This document shows, in pieces, positions 26,168 through 34,981 of a stretch of DNA of 64,000 nucleotides. How positions within the stretch are numbered: position 1 is the stretch's first letter; every line of letters starts with the position of its first letter. The position numbers were made by a program, and so were the translations under genes. The notes beneath the pieces were generated by a model. It was not told the origin of the DNA, made no database searches, and saw only the letters and a program-made list of their open reading frames with translations. Source of the DNA: Fibrobacterota bacterium (lineage in GTDB: Bacteria > Fibrobacterota > Fibrobacteria > UBA5070); contig JADKBN010000031.1 in the NCBI GenBank assembly GCA_016715065.1, positions 124,001-188,000 of the forward strand. The letters run 5' to 3'.

Positions 26168-26173
26168 CCTTTT

Positions 26174-26304
26174 CCGTTCGTCCTGAGGAGGCGCTGAAAG
26201 CGCCGTCTCGACAACTGCGGCAACCGGGGCTTCGGTTGGGCGCCTTGAGCGCCAAGGGCGAAGGGCTGAATCCGTCCGCACTTCGACAAGCTCAGTACGA
26301 ACGG
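26174..26304. repeat. REP-like inverted repeat, variant copy
   Basis: Starts CCGTTCGTCCTGAGGAG, then a GCGCTGAAAGCGC hairpin and CGTCTCGACAA, and ends CTTCGACAAGCTCAGTACGAACGG. Two further small hairpins (CAACCGGGGCTTCGGTTG and GGCGCCTTGAGCGCC) lie between. It sits between the convergent PAP2 and GH8 genes, as the 16020 copy also lies between convergent genes. Confidence 0.8.
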
Positions 26305-26333
26305 ATTGTCTTTGAATTGACCAAAAATCGGGT

Positions 26334-27803
26334 TTAGTGGACCGCGATCGTACGGCGACCCGCCACACCGGCATCGATCACCCAAAGTCCCGCGTGGGGC
26401 AGGGTGAACTTGGCGGAGCCGGCTTCGAGGGTTCCGACCACCTGCTGTCCACGGAGATCGAACACGCGAACCGTGCCGTTCGCATCGAGACCCGTGAAAG
26501 ACAGATTCCGTCCAGAAAGGTCCGCGCGGAAGCTCGGGGTGCCCGAAGCGGAGCCGACACCGGAGATCTTGGTCAAGCCCGGGCTGCCGTAGGCCTTGAA
26601 GGTTCCGGAGGCATGCAGGATGCCCAGCATCTGGACCAGTCCGTTGTAGTAGCGCCACTGCCCGGTGGCCAGCGGCTTGGTCCAAAGGGCGTCCACGAAG
26701 GCGTAGTCGCGGTCGTCGTCGGAGGAGAGCACCGCGGCTCCGTTGGCCCCGGCCTGGGCCTCGGAAACCGTGTACTGACTCTTGGAGGTGCCATCGAGCG
26801 CGTACTCCTGCGAGTATGCGGAGACGCCTTTCCCGTACAGGAAGCCCAGGAGCTTCTTGGTGTTGGTCACGATGACCGGATCGGACTTGAACCACGACCA
26901 ATCCATGGCGTAGTTCATGGGAGTCCGGACAGCATCGGTGGAGTAAATATTGGCCGCCGCATCGTTGTTGGTCCCCGAAGGCATGGGTGCGCCGTCGAAG
27001 TTGGTGAACTTGGGATTCAGGCCGGTGGTGGAGTTCCAGGACCGGGACATGAAGGCGATGGAGGTGTCGGCCATGCGGTTCCAAAGAGCGTTGTGGTGTC
27101 CGGCGAACGCCCCCCACATCCGGTAGAAAGCGGGTAGATGGTACGAAGGGTCGGTGTAGGTGACGTTGGGGATGAACAGGACCTGGGCACGCACGGTGTC
27201 GAACATGGGACCCTGCCCCGATCGGCCCGGGAGCATGTAGGTCAGGATACTGTCGGCCTGCTGCTTGTAGTTGAGGTAGTTGGCGACACCGGTCGCGCTG
27301 CCCCAGCGCTTGTCGGCAAAATAGAGTGAGGTCACGTAGTATTCTTCGCCGTCAGGAGCGGGACCGCCAGCCTTGGTGGTGAAGTTGGTGCCGGTGAGCT
27401 GCCAGCTGAAGTAACCGCGACCGTCGCCGCTGGTGAACTGCATGTTCTGCTTGGCGAACTTCCAGAGCTTGTCGAAGACGTCCTTGCGATCCATCATCAC
27501 GGCGATGATCATGCCGTAGCTCATCCCCTCGGTGCGGACATCCTTCGAGTCGATGGCCTCGATGTAGGCCTTGGACGTGTCGGAAGACATGACGCGGTAG
27601 ACTGCCTGGTTGGAAGCGTCGCCGAAGAAGAGCTGGTTGAAGGATTTGTCGACGAATGTTTTCACTTCGGCTTCGGTGTGACCGCGTTCCACGAAGAGGT
27701 TGCGGTATTTGCCCGTGTACCAGGCTCCCGAATCAGGGAAAGCGATGGCGGCGCCATCGACCAACGGCATCAAGGCCGCGACAAGCGAAATCATGGACAT
27801 CAA
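26334..27803 (-). CDS. Secreted glycoside hydrolase family 8 (xylanase/Rex type)
   Basis: 489 residues. A short signal peptide (MISLVAALMPLVDGAAIA) leads into a GH8 (alpha/alpha)6 barrel to about residue 405. VRTEGMSYGMIIAVMM gives the general acid Glu92, and PAPDGEEYYVTSLYFADKRWG is the pattern of reducing-end xylose-releasing exo-oligoxylanases. Cellulase members of GH8 lack it, so xylo-oligosaccharides are the likelier substrate. The last 75 residues (RVFDLRGQQVVGTLEAGSA to TIAVH) form a beta-sandwich tail like T9SS sorting domains. Which of the clustered Met codons starts it (M1, M2 or M4) is undecided. Confidence 0.9.
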   Translation of the reverse strand: MMSMISLVAALMPLVDGAAIAFPDSGAWYTGKYRNLFVERGHTEAEVKTFVDKSFNQLFFGDASNQAVYRVMSSDTSKAYIEAIDSKDVRTEGMSYGMIIAVMMDRKDVFDKLWKFAKQNMQFTSGDGRGYFSWQLTGTNFTTKAGGPAPDGEEYYVTSLYFADKRWGSATGVANYLNYKQQADSILTYMLPGRSGQGPMFDTVRAQVLFIPNVTYTDPSYHLPAFYRMWGAFAGHHNALWNRMADTSIAFMSRSWNSTTGLNPKFTNFDGAPMPSGTNNDAAANIYSTDAVRTPMNYAMDWSWFKSDPVIVTNTKKLLGFLYGKGVSAYSQEYALDGTSKSQYTVSEAQAGANGAAVLSSDDDRDYAFVDALWTKPLATGQWRYYNGLVQMLGILHASGTFKAYGSPGLTKISGVGSASGTPSFRADLSGRNLSFTGLDANGTVRVFDLRGQQVVGTLEAGSAKFTLPHAGLWVIDAGVAGRRTIAVH

Positions 27804-27998
27804 GGTTCTCCCGGGTATGTGTGTTTAGCGGAAACGTAAACTCACGGATGTGGCCATCGTCCCATGGGAGGACCTTTCGCGTCAAGCTTCTGGTGACGTC
27901 CTGTCAACGGGCCCCTGCACACACGTCATCGCGACGGGACGCTCTGGGAATTGCGCCCCGCATTGAAATGATTTTGCAACAGCACCTCCCATGGCGGA

Positions 27999-28988
27999 TC
28001 AGGTTCCATCCCCCCGGTACAGCCGCCGCACGGCTTCTTCCAGCGGCGGATCATCCAGGGACAAGTCGTCGATGTGGCAGGAAGACGCGAGCTTCTCCAG
28101 CACGTCGTGCAGGCTTCCCGCCTGGAGGTCCAATTCGAACTCGCTCCTGCCGCCGGGATCCTGCGAAACCAACCGCAAACCGGGCATCGTGAATGAATTT
28201 GACAGATCCTGACTGCGCAGACGGATCCGTTTGCGCTCGCCCCAGCGCGAGCGCAGCTCCTCCAGAGGCCCATCGAAGCCGAGCTTCCCCTTGTCGATGA
28301 CCACGATCCGCCGCGCCAATCTTTCCACGTCCGACAGGTCGTGGGTGGTCAGGATCACCGTGGTGCCTTCGCGGTTGATCTCGGAAACGAATCCGCGGAT
28401 GCGGTCCTTGGCCTCGATGTCCAACCCGATGGTCGGCTCGTCCAAAAACAGGAGCGTGGGGCCGTGCAGAAGCGACAAGGCGAATTCGCAGCGCATCTTC
28501 TCGCCCAGGGAAAGGCTGCGGGTGGGCTGGGTCATGGTCTTGGCGATGTCCAGCAGATCCACCAGGCGATCCAACCGGTGCTGGTAGATTTCCCGCGGAA
28601 TCCCGTGGATGGCGCGCGCCATGCGGTATGTGTCCTGCGGAGGCACGTCCCACACCAGCTGCGATTTCTGTCCGAACACCGCGCCCACGTTTCGGACATA
28701 TTCCGTCCGATCCTTCCAAGGCACGTACTTCCCCAGGGCCAGCACCGATCCGCTCGTGGGGTGCAGGATTCCCGACAGGATCTTGAGCGTGGTGGATTTT
28801 CCCGCCCCGTTGGGCCCCAGGAACCCCACCAGCTCGCCTTGCTCGATGTCCAGGTCGATCCCGCCCACCGCCTCCACCGATTCGTGGCGACGTCGCACGA
28901 TGCTCGCCAACGCGTCGCGCAGTCCCGAACCTCTCCGGAAGACCTGGTAGGTTTTTGTCAAGCCGCGCACTTCCATCGCCTTGGCCAT
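27999..28988 (-). CDS. ABC-2 exporter ATP-binding protein
   Basis: 329 residues. Walker A GPNGAGKST, signature LSLGEKMRCEFALSLL, Walker B LLFLDEPTIGLD, and H-loop LTTHDLSDVERLA, followed by a C-terminal DUF4162-like domain. Long substrate-specific N-terminal loop (FRRGSGLRDALASIVRRRHE) is typical of the COG4586 group, which works with the two permeases just upstream in this operon. Substrate unknown. Last gene of the five-gene leftward operon. Confidence 0.9.
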   Translation of the reverse strand: MAKAMEVRGLTKTYQVFRRGSGLRDALASIVRRRHESVEAVGGIDLDIEQGELVGFLGPNGAGKSTTLKILSGILHPTSGSVLALGKYVPWKDRTEYVRNVGAVFGQKSQLVWDVPPQDTYRMARAIHGIPREIYQHRLDRLVDLLDIAKTMTQPTRSLSLGEKMRCEFALSLLHGPTLLFLDEPTIGLDIEAKDRIRGFVSEINREGTTVILTTHDLSDVERLARRIVVIDKGKLGFDGPLEELRSRWGERKRIRLRSQDLSNSFTMPGLRLVSQDPGGRSEFELDLQAGSLHDVLEKLASSCHIDDLSLDDPPLEEAVRRLYRGDGT

Positions 28989-28992
28989 TTGG

Positions 28993-29787
28993 TTATCCTC
29001 CCGCGCCGACCAGGCGGCGTAGCAAACGGTTCCAGAGCGTCAACGAGGCGAACAGAAGGATCGCGACGGACGCCACGGCCAGCCAGATCCCCTCCACCGA
29101 GCGCCCCAGCAGACTGGAGGCCGGAAGCACCGCGAAAGCCGCGAACGGAAAGCCCGCCACGGCCAGCCCACGCAGGTTTTTGGGGAGGATCGTGGACGGA
29201 AACTGTCCCAAGGAAGCCATGGTTTCGAAGATCTCGTACACCCGGAAGTTCCCCACCCACACGATCAACAGCGACCCCATCGCCACGATGCTGGCCAGGA
29301 ACAACGCGATGGACAAGGCGAAGAAGACCGCGAAACCGGCCATCTGCAATGCGGACGGCACCCCGACATGGGCCAGGCACCAGCTGGACAGCGCGAGGCC
29401 TCCCGCGAGCTTGCCCAGGTCTTCCGCATCGAAAGCACGAGCCATGCACGACTGCAACGGATGGCGAGGCTGCAACAGCACAAGCTCGAACGATCCCTCG
29501 CGGACCATCTCTCCGGTGTTCCACACCAATCCCCCGAAGAGCGGATAGGCGATCCCCTTGGCGGTCAGGAACACGCCCTGCACGAGCAACGCCTCGTGCA
29601 GGCTCCAGCCCGGGAATGCCAAACCGTTGCGGTAGAGCAAGGCGGTGATCAGGGTGGGCACGAATTCCAGTCCCATCATCACCAGCAGGCTCGCCGCGAA
29701 ATCCAACCTGTTGGCCAGGCGCACCGCCAACCCCAGGCGCACTCCTTCCAGATGCAACTCCAGATGCCCTTTGATGGCCTGCAACAT
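28993..29787 (-). CDS. ABC-2 family permease (COG3694-like)
   Basis: 264 residues with six membrane segments. RLGLAVRLANRLDFAASLLV precedes the first helix and WNTGEMVREGSFELVLLQPRHPL is the cytoplasmic loop common to this permease group. ATG 29787 is chosen because the domain begins there and the preceding permease ends 3 bases earlier; the open frame upstream overlaps that gene. It forms a heterodimeric pore with the 29790-30602 product. Four bases separate its stop from the ATPase start. Confidence 0.85.
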   Translation of the reverse strand: MLQAIKGHLELHLEGVRLGLAVRLANRLDFAASLLVMMGLEFVPTLITALLYRNGLAFPGWSLHEALLVQGVFLTAKGIAYPLFGGLVWNTGEMVREGSFELVLLQPRHPLQSCMARAFDAEDLGKLAGGLALSSWCLAHVGVPSALQMAGFAVFFALSIALFLASIVAMGSLLIVWVGNFRVYEIFETMASLGQFPSTILPKNLRGLAVAGFPFAAFAVLPASSLLGRSVEGIWLAVASVAILLFASLTLWNRLLRRLVGAGG

Positions 29788-29789
29788 GG

Positions 29790-30602
29790 TCAGCCTCCCG
29801 CCGCGAGGAACCGGCGCCGCGCCAGAAGGTCGAGCCCGGACAAGAGAATGACGGAAACAGTCAACACCACCAACTGCAATCCCACGGCCAGGGCGGGCTC
29901 CACGATCCTCCCGAGGATCTCCAATCTTCCGGTGGCGATCCGCAAGGGAACGTACAGGATCCACGGATAAGGCGTGGCGAACAGGATCGGCTGGATGGCC
30001 AGCGGGAAGAACGACAACGGGATCCATGCGCCACCGAAGGTGTCGCGCACCAGCACCGTGCAGCGACGCACCCCTTCCGCCCGGGTCAGCCAAAAACCGA
30101 CCAGTCCCGACGCGTAGTTGACCACGAACATCAGAAGGAACCCGAAGCCCACGGACAACAAAAACCACATCCCGCCGTGCGGCAACAGCGGACGTCCCAG
30201 AAACAGCGACACCAGCACCCATACCGGCACCGCCTCGATCAGGATCGCCAAGGCGCGGTGCCCCATCTTCTGCGCCAAGGCGTACCAGGCGTGGTGCATG
30301 GGCTGCAGCAGGTGGTTGGCGAAGCGCCCGGTCCGCACCAGCATCTGCAGGTTCCAGTCGGCGAAGTCGAACACCGCATAACCCAGCAGGATGGCCAGAC
30401 CGGAATAGGTGATCAAATCGTCCGTGGTCATGCCGCCTGCCATCGCCGACGGCGAGGAGGTCGCCTTCCAGATCCAAGTCAATGTCAGAAACCGCAACGG
30501 ACCCGTGAACAACGACACCAGCATGTGGGAGCGAAACGCCGTCCACTCCTTCCATGTCACCGAGGCAACGGCGAACAGGGCTTGGGGTCGCGGTAGGATC
30601 AC
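29790..30602 (-). CDS. ABC-2 family permease (COG4587-like)
   Basis: 270 residues, six membrane segments; FADWNLQMLVRTGRFANHLLQP is the family's first loop. The start is GTG 30602: it overlaps the serine-hydrolase stop as GTGA and gives a natural cytoplasmic lead (VILPRPQALFAVASVTWKEW) before the first helix. A start at the internal ATG (MLVSLFTG) would cut off this lead. The partner permease follows after two bases. Export substrate unknown; COG4586/4587/3694 systems are uncharacterised. Confidence 0.82.
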   Translation of the reverse strand: MILPRPQALFAVASVTWKEWTAFRSHMLVSLFTGPLRFLTLTWIWKATSSPSAMAGGMTTDDLITYSGLAILLGYAVFDFADWNLQMLVRTGRFANHLLQPMHHAWYALAQKMGHRALAILIEAVPVWVLVSLFLGRPLLPHGGMWFLLSVGFGFLLMFVVNYASGLVGFWLTRAEGVRRCTVLVRDTFGGAWIPLSFFPLAIQPILFATPYPWILYVPLRIATGRLEILGRIVEPALAVGLQLVVLTVSVILLSGLDLLARRRFLAAGG

Positions 30603-31738
30603 ATCAAACCAGAGAGAACCACGGCCCGAGGCGTCCAGCCGAAATCCGGATCCCAGTCCAATGTGGTGGGGAGAATCCAGGACATTGCAAGTCCACTCTC
30701 TCGATCGAACCACATCGCGCTGCGGCCCGAACCTTCGTGACCCCATACCGATCCGGGCTCCACCAGCGGATGGCGCGCGGGCTCCAGCCCGAGCCCGTAC
30801 TTCCAATCCGTGAACTTGTCGCCCCAGTGCGGCGCGGCCACATCCACATGGATGCGTGTCATCGCCTCGACGGTCCGCCGCCCGATCACACGCTCGCCAT
30901 CGAGGGTTCCGCCGGCAACGAGCAACTGACCCAACCGCGCCAGGTCGCGGCAGGTGGAAAAGGCTCCTCCCATCGCCACCCGGGGGTGATGCAACAGCGA
31001 GGGTCTATCCTCGATGAACCGACGATTCTTGTCCGAGACGAACGCGAAGCCCTCGATCGGCTTGCCCGCGATGTCCCAGAAGGTCTGGCGCAGTCCGGCG
31101 GGCGCAAGCACTTCGCGTGCCATCCAGATCGCATAGGGTTCGTCCACCACCCGCGAAATCACCTCGCCCAGGATCGCAAACCCCACGCTGGAATACCGCC
31201 AGGCTTCGCCGGGTGCGGTGGTCGGCTTCATGGCGACGACCGTCGCCAGCCAGTCCGGCGTCGACATCATGTTCCAGATCCCTTCATGATCCGGATTCGC
31301 TTCCCCATCCGACCCGGGATCGGGAACGATCCCGGAGGTGTGGGTCAGCAGATGCTGGAGGGTGATTTTCCCGAGAGCAGGCGTGTCAAATTCCGACAGA
31401 ACCTTGGAGACGGGAAATTCCATCAACAGTCGCCCCTCTTCCACCAGCTTGAGCACACCGATGCTCGTGAGGACCTTGGTGACCGAGGCGATCTGGCGCC
31501 ATGTGGAGGGCAGCATGGGGGACGTGTCGTCGTGGTGGCGCGGACCGAACGACCGATCGGCGAAGACCTTCCCGTGGCGCGAGAGGCAATAGGCGGCGCA
31601 TTGGGCTTTGCCGCCGCGCACCAACCCCTCGAAGATTTCCTCCAGGCGAGCCATCCGGGAGGGGTCGTAACCGACCATCTCGGGAGTGCAATCCACGGAG
31701 CCGTGGATCCAGCTTGAATGATCGGCAGGGTTGGTCAT
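30599..31738 (-). CDS. Class C beta-lactamase-like serine hydrolase
   Basis: 379 residues. ASVTKVLTSIGVLKL contains the S-x-x-K nucleophile motif (SVTK) and YSSVGFAILGEVIS the Y-S-x motif of the AmpC/esterase EstB group. No clear signal peptide, so it is probably a cytoplasmic esterase or transacylase rather than a beta-lactamase. The start ATG overlaps the lipoprotein stop (ATGA) and its stop overlaps the permease start (GTGA), so it is tightly coupled inside an export operon, which is unusual for this family and suggests it modifies the exported molecule. Confidence 0.85.
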   Translation of the reverse strand: MTNPADHSSWIHGSVDCTPEMVGYDPSRMARLEEIFEGLVRGGKAQCAAYCLSRHGKVFADRSFGPRHHDDTSPMLPSTWRQIASVTKVLTSIGVLKLVEEGRLLMEFPVSKVLSEFDTPALGKITLQHLLTHTSGIVPDPGSDGEANPDHEGIWNMMSTPDWLATVVAMKPTTAPGEAWRYSSVGFAILGEVISRVVDEPYAIWMAREVLAPAGLRQTFWDIAGKPIEGFAFVSDKNRRFIEDRPSLLHHPRVAMGGAFSTCRDLARLGQLLVAGGTLDGERVIGRRTVEAMTRIHVDVAAPHWGDKFTDWKYGLGLEPARHPLVEPGSVWGHEGSGRSAMWFDRESGLAMSWILPTTLDWDPDFGWTPRAVVLSGLM

Positions 31739-32445
31739 TGGCCAAAGGTACCCATGGATGCCGTGAAAGGATCCGAGGAAAGAGGAAGATCCTCGACAGC
31801 AACCTTTTGGCGAAGGCCCGAGTCCGCCGGAAGGAAGGGAAGGATCCCTAGATTCGCCACTCTGCCGGAATGGACGACGAAGTTGATCGCGAGTCCTTCC
31901 CTGTACGGAATCGCCCCGATATACAGCCATCCCGGTCCCTCCGGGAGCGAGCCCAGCGAGAACCGTCCCTCCTCGTCTGTTCGCGCAACGCCTTCCAGAC
32001 CCACGACCCGTACCATCAGACCCGCTGGGACATGGGGAACGACCCCCTGGACAGATCCTGTCCTCGTGATCCGGAGGGTCGCGAAGCTGTCGCGATCGGG
32101 CCCCAGCCACATGATGGCCGCCTGGACCTTTCCCCCGGCCCGGACCACCTGCGAGGAATTCGCGACGTTGGGAACGATGCAAGTCCCATCCGGCCCCGTT
32201 CTCAAGCGGAATCCGTCAGGATTCGCTCCCGTGCTGTCCACCGGCTCGCCGTCCAACCACACGGCGGAACGCCCGACCACCTCGACATCCGGTGCGGGAT
32301 TCCCTGCGCTGTCCAGCACGAGGATCCGCGTCGTGGTCGCGATGCCAGGCCCATCCGATCCCAACGGGTCGATCACGCGAACGCACCCGGCGAGGAGGAT
32401 GACCGACAACGAACACACCAGAGGGCGGTGAAACATCGAGTTCAA
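31735..32445 (-). CDS. Lipoprotein with carboxypeptidase-regulatory-like domain
   Basis: 236 residues. SLSVILLAGC is a lipobox with the acylated Cys about 20 residues from the start. TTTRILVLDSAGNPAPDVEV and the later ARTDEEGRFSLGSLPEGPGW are the turns of carboxypeptidase-regulatory-like beta-sandwiches. TTG 32445 is preferred: AAGGAGG lies exactly 7 bases upstream, whereas ATG 32436 would be 16 bases from it. First gene of the five-gene leftward operon. Probably an envelope partner of the exporter. Confidence 0.75.
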   Translation of the reverse strand: MNSMFHRPLVCSLSVILLAGCVRVIDPLGSDGPGIATTTRILVLDSAGNPAPDVEVVGRSAVWLDGEPVDSTGANPDGFRLRTGPDGTCIVPNVANSSQVVRAGGKVQAAIMWLGPDRDSFATLRITRTGSVQGVVPHVPAGLMVRVVGLEGVARTDEEGRFSLGSLPEGPGWLYIGAIPYREGLAINFVVHSGRVANLGILPFLPADSGLRQKVAVEDLPLSSDPFTASMGTFGQ

Positions 32446-32732
32446 GTTGGATCCTCCTTGGAGGGAGGGGCTGGATCGAAGGATGCTGGACTCATCCTCT
32501 TTCGTTTCGATCCATCGGGCTCCATTCATCAAATGATAAGGCCTTGCAGAGACTTCGAATCGCCAACAGAGGGAATTTCGATATCGGATTGGAGCATCCA
32601 CCGGCTGCATGGGCCCTGCGATCGGCCAAAGAAATGACTTCCTTTCCCTTCAACAAACCACCTTGCAGCAAGCTGCGGGGAATCGGACCCGAAGCGATCG
32701 AATCTGGTCCTGCGACCTGGAAAGGCAGTGCG

Positions 32733-33377
32733 ATGAACAACGATTGGAAATGGCAGGCGGAACCTTCGGGAATGCTGGACTGCGTGGGCACCATGGTCTG
32801 GAACACCAGGACTTCGGAAGCGATCCTGATCGACCCGACGGACGACGCCTCGGTGTTCCTGGAATTCTTCCAAACGCACAACCTGAAGCTGACCCAGATC
32901 CTTCTGACCCATGCGCATTTCGACCACTGTGCCAACGCCTGCGAGGTCGCCAAGACCTTCCAGGTGCCGCTGCGCCTGCATCGCGACGATTGGGCGCTGT
33001 TTCACCAACTACCCGAATGGGGCGCCCGCTACGGCATCCTCGCGCCCGCTCCGGATGTCACTCCCATCCACGTGGAGCATGGCGAGGCCCTGACCATGAT
33101 CGGAGGCCTTGCCATCAAGGTCTTGCACACGCCGGGGCATACACCAGGCCAGGTCGCCTACTACATGGAGGCGTTGGGCTTGGTGGTGGTCGGCGACACC
33201 TTGTTCCAGGGCTCGGTGGGACGCACCGATTTCCCGGGTGGGAGCTTTCCCCAGCTGGAGAATTCCGTCCGCTCCCATCTGTATTCGCTACCGGAAGCCA
33301 CGGTGGTGGTGCCGGGGCACGGCGACACCACGACCATCGGCGACGAAAAACGTCACAACCCCTACGTGCGTCCGTAG
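32733..33377 (+). CDS. MBL-fold metallo-hydrolase (glyoxalase II-like)
   Basis: 214 residues. LLTHAHFDHCANA (His60, His62, Asp64, His65) binds the two metals. VLHTPGHTPGQVAYYM, LVVVGDTLFQGSVGRTDFPGG and VVVPGHGDTTTIGDEKRHNP complete the YcbL-type hydroxyacylglutathione-hydrolase pattern. Cytoplasmic. GGAAAGG lies 7 bases before ATG 32733; the longer open frame upstream has no family similarity. It runs convergently with the respiratory operon, stops 10 bases apart. Confidence 0.9.
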   Translation: MNNDWKWQAEPSGMLDCVGTMVWNTRTSEAILIDPTDDASVFLEFFQTHNLKLTQILLTHAHFDHCANACEVAKTFQVPLRLHRDDWALFHQLPEWGARYGILAPAPDVTPIHVEHGEALTMIGGLAIKVLHTPGHTPGQVAYYMEALGLVVVGDTLFQGSVGRTDFPGGSFPQLENSVRSHLYSLPEATVVVPGHGDTTTIGDEKRHNPYVRP

Positions 33378-33387
33378 GGGCGATTCC

Positions 33388-34971
33388 TCAGGGTCGCTTG
33401 GCGGTGTCGGCCTTTGGCTTGACCGCCTTCGCGGTATCCGCCGAAGCCTTGGAAGCAGGGGCCTTCGCGGTATCCTTGGGAGCGACCTTCAGACTGTCCT
33501 TGGCCACCTTGAGGCTGTCGGCGACCGGCGCCACCTTCGCGGAATCGGTGCGTACCACGGTGGTGTCCGCTCCGGCCTTGGCGGGCTTGGGGCGGGTGTC
33601 CACGACACCCGAGGTGAGTTTGCCGTTGGCCATGATATCCAGGTACTGACGCAGCGACTCGATCTCCGCGGCATTGCCCACCAGCGGCGGCATGTACTTG
33701 TAGTACGGCGATTCCGGCTTGTGGTCCTTGAGGATCTTGAGAATGCTGCCGATCGCCTTGCCGTCGCGTCCGCCCGCCAGCCGCTTCATGGAGCGATAGC
33801 CGTCCACCGTGTGGCAGGCCATGCACTGGCCCTGGAACATCCGCAAGCCGATTTCCGGCGAGGGCAACGTGGTGTCCGTGACAGGTTTTGCCCAAGGCGA
33901 ATTGGCGAGATACCCCACTCGGTTGACCTTGTCGATGTTCAGCACCCGCACCCCGTTGGAGTAGAGGTAGCCGTTGACCACGAAGGGCTTGCGCAGGAAT
34001 TCGCGCACGCTCTCGCCGGATGCGGTGGCCAGCAAGGCCAAAAACAGGATGGCCAAGCCCTGGCCACGAGTGAGTTCGCGCGGGAAGAGCCAGGCGAAGA
34101 GGAAGATCACCAAGGCGATGGTCGCAGACGACAAGACCGCCATCAAGGCCATGCGGGTCACGTGGGTGAACGCACCTTGGCCGATGGTGGAGACGCCAAG
34201 CTGAAAAAGCTCGCGGTGGTCGGCGGGGATGGTGGTGTAATACCACAGCGCGAACACCGGCATCAGCGCGTAGGCGGGCAGGATCCACTTGGCCGCCCAG
34301 CGCACCAGCTTCTCCTTGGTGGGGCCCTCGGTTTCACCGTCCATTCCACCGAAGTACACCAGGGCCCAGATGCCCGCCAGGGAGACGCATACCAGGATGC
34401 GCAAGCCCAAGCTGGGAAGGTAGCCCGCGTTGAAGAACGCCTCGAAGAAGTGGTGGGGCTCTTCGCCGGATCCGGCGAACGCCAACCAGCCGCCAGGAGT
34501 GAGCTTGAAGGTCAGGATGCCGGTGATGATCACCAGGGTTCCGATCGATGCGATCGCGTAGGCCCATCCCAACCGCAGGTGGTCCCGCTCGGAGACCTTG
34601 CCCCACGTGTAGTAGTACGCGGCCGCCAGCGTGAGCTCCACCAGGAAGAACACCCATTCGATCGCCCACCCGAACACGAAGTTGTGGATGAGCGCGCTGG
34701 TGCCTTCCGGATTGGCCAAGCCGATCGAAAACCAGATGCCCACACCCGTCATCGCACCGAACACGCCGGTGAGGATCAGGAAGAACTTGGAGAATTTCTC
34801 CAAGGCGGGAAACCAGTCCTTGCGCCCTTCGCGGATGGCTTTCGCTTCCGCCATGGGAAGGAAGATGCCGCCGCCCACCGCGAAGTGGGAAATCAAGATG
34901 TGGATGATGGCGATGATGCCGATGGTCCACCCGGACCCGATCACCGGCACGTCCCAAACGGGATAGTTCAC
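33388..34971 (-). CDS. CydA-like membrane subunit fused to cytochrome c
   Basis: 527 residues. Residues 15-345 are a cytochrome bd subunit I-like membrane domain: IHILISHFAVGGG (His24 and His29 near the b595 ligand position), GVFGAMTGVGIWFSIGLANP, IEWVFFLVE, and GESVREFLRKPFVVNGYL, where LRKPF replaces the GRQPW of true CydA. The long quinol loop is absent. A class I cytochrome c follows with CMACH at 383-387 and a likely Met ligand in YKYMPPL. The last ~65 residues are a Lys/Ala/Asp/Thr/Pro repeat tail. Last gene of a four-gene operon with a CydA-like protein, Rieske and cytochrome b, so it probably carries electrons out of, or to oxygen from, a quinol-oxidising complex. Confidence 0.8.
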   Translation of the reverse strand: MNYPVWDVPVIGSGWTIGIIAIIHILISHFAVGGGIFLPMAEAKAIREGRKDWFPALEKFSKFFLILTGVFGAMTGVGIWFSIGLANPEGTSALIHNFVFGWAIEWVFFLVELTLAAAYYYTWGKVSERDHLRLGWAYAIASIGTLVIITGILTFKLTPGGWLAFAGSGEEPHHFFEAFFNAGYLPSLGLRILVCVSLAGIWALVYFGGMDGETEGPTKEKLVRWAAKWILPAYALMPVFALWYYTTIPADHRELFQLGVSTIGQGAFTHVTRMALMAVLSSATIALVIFLFAWLFPRELTRGQGLAILFLALLATASGESVREFLRKPFVVNGYLYSNGVRVLNIDKVNRVGYLANSPWAKPVTDTTLPSPEIGLRMFQGQCMACHTVDGYRSMKRLAGGRDGKAIGSILKILKDHKPESPYYKYMPPLVGNAAEIESLRQYLDIMANGKLTSGVVDTRPKPAKAGADTTVVRTDSAKVAPVADSLKVAKDSLKVAPKDTAKAPASKASADTAKAVKPKADTAKRP

Positions 34972-34981
34972 GATCGACTCC

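Noticed and set aside
30599..31738. True AmpC beta-lactamase
   Set aside because: The S-x-x-K and Y-S-x motifs are present, but there is no signal peptide and the gene is coupled to an exporter, so an esterase-like role fits better.
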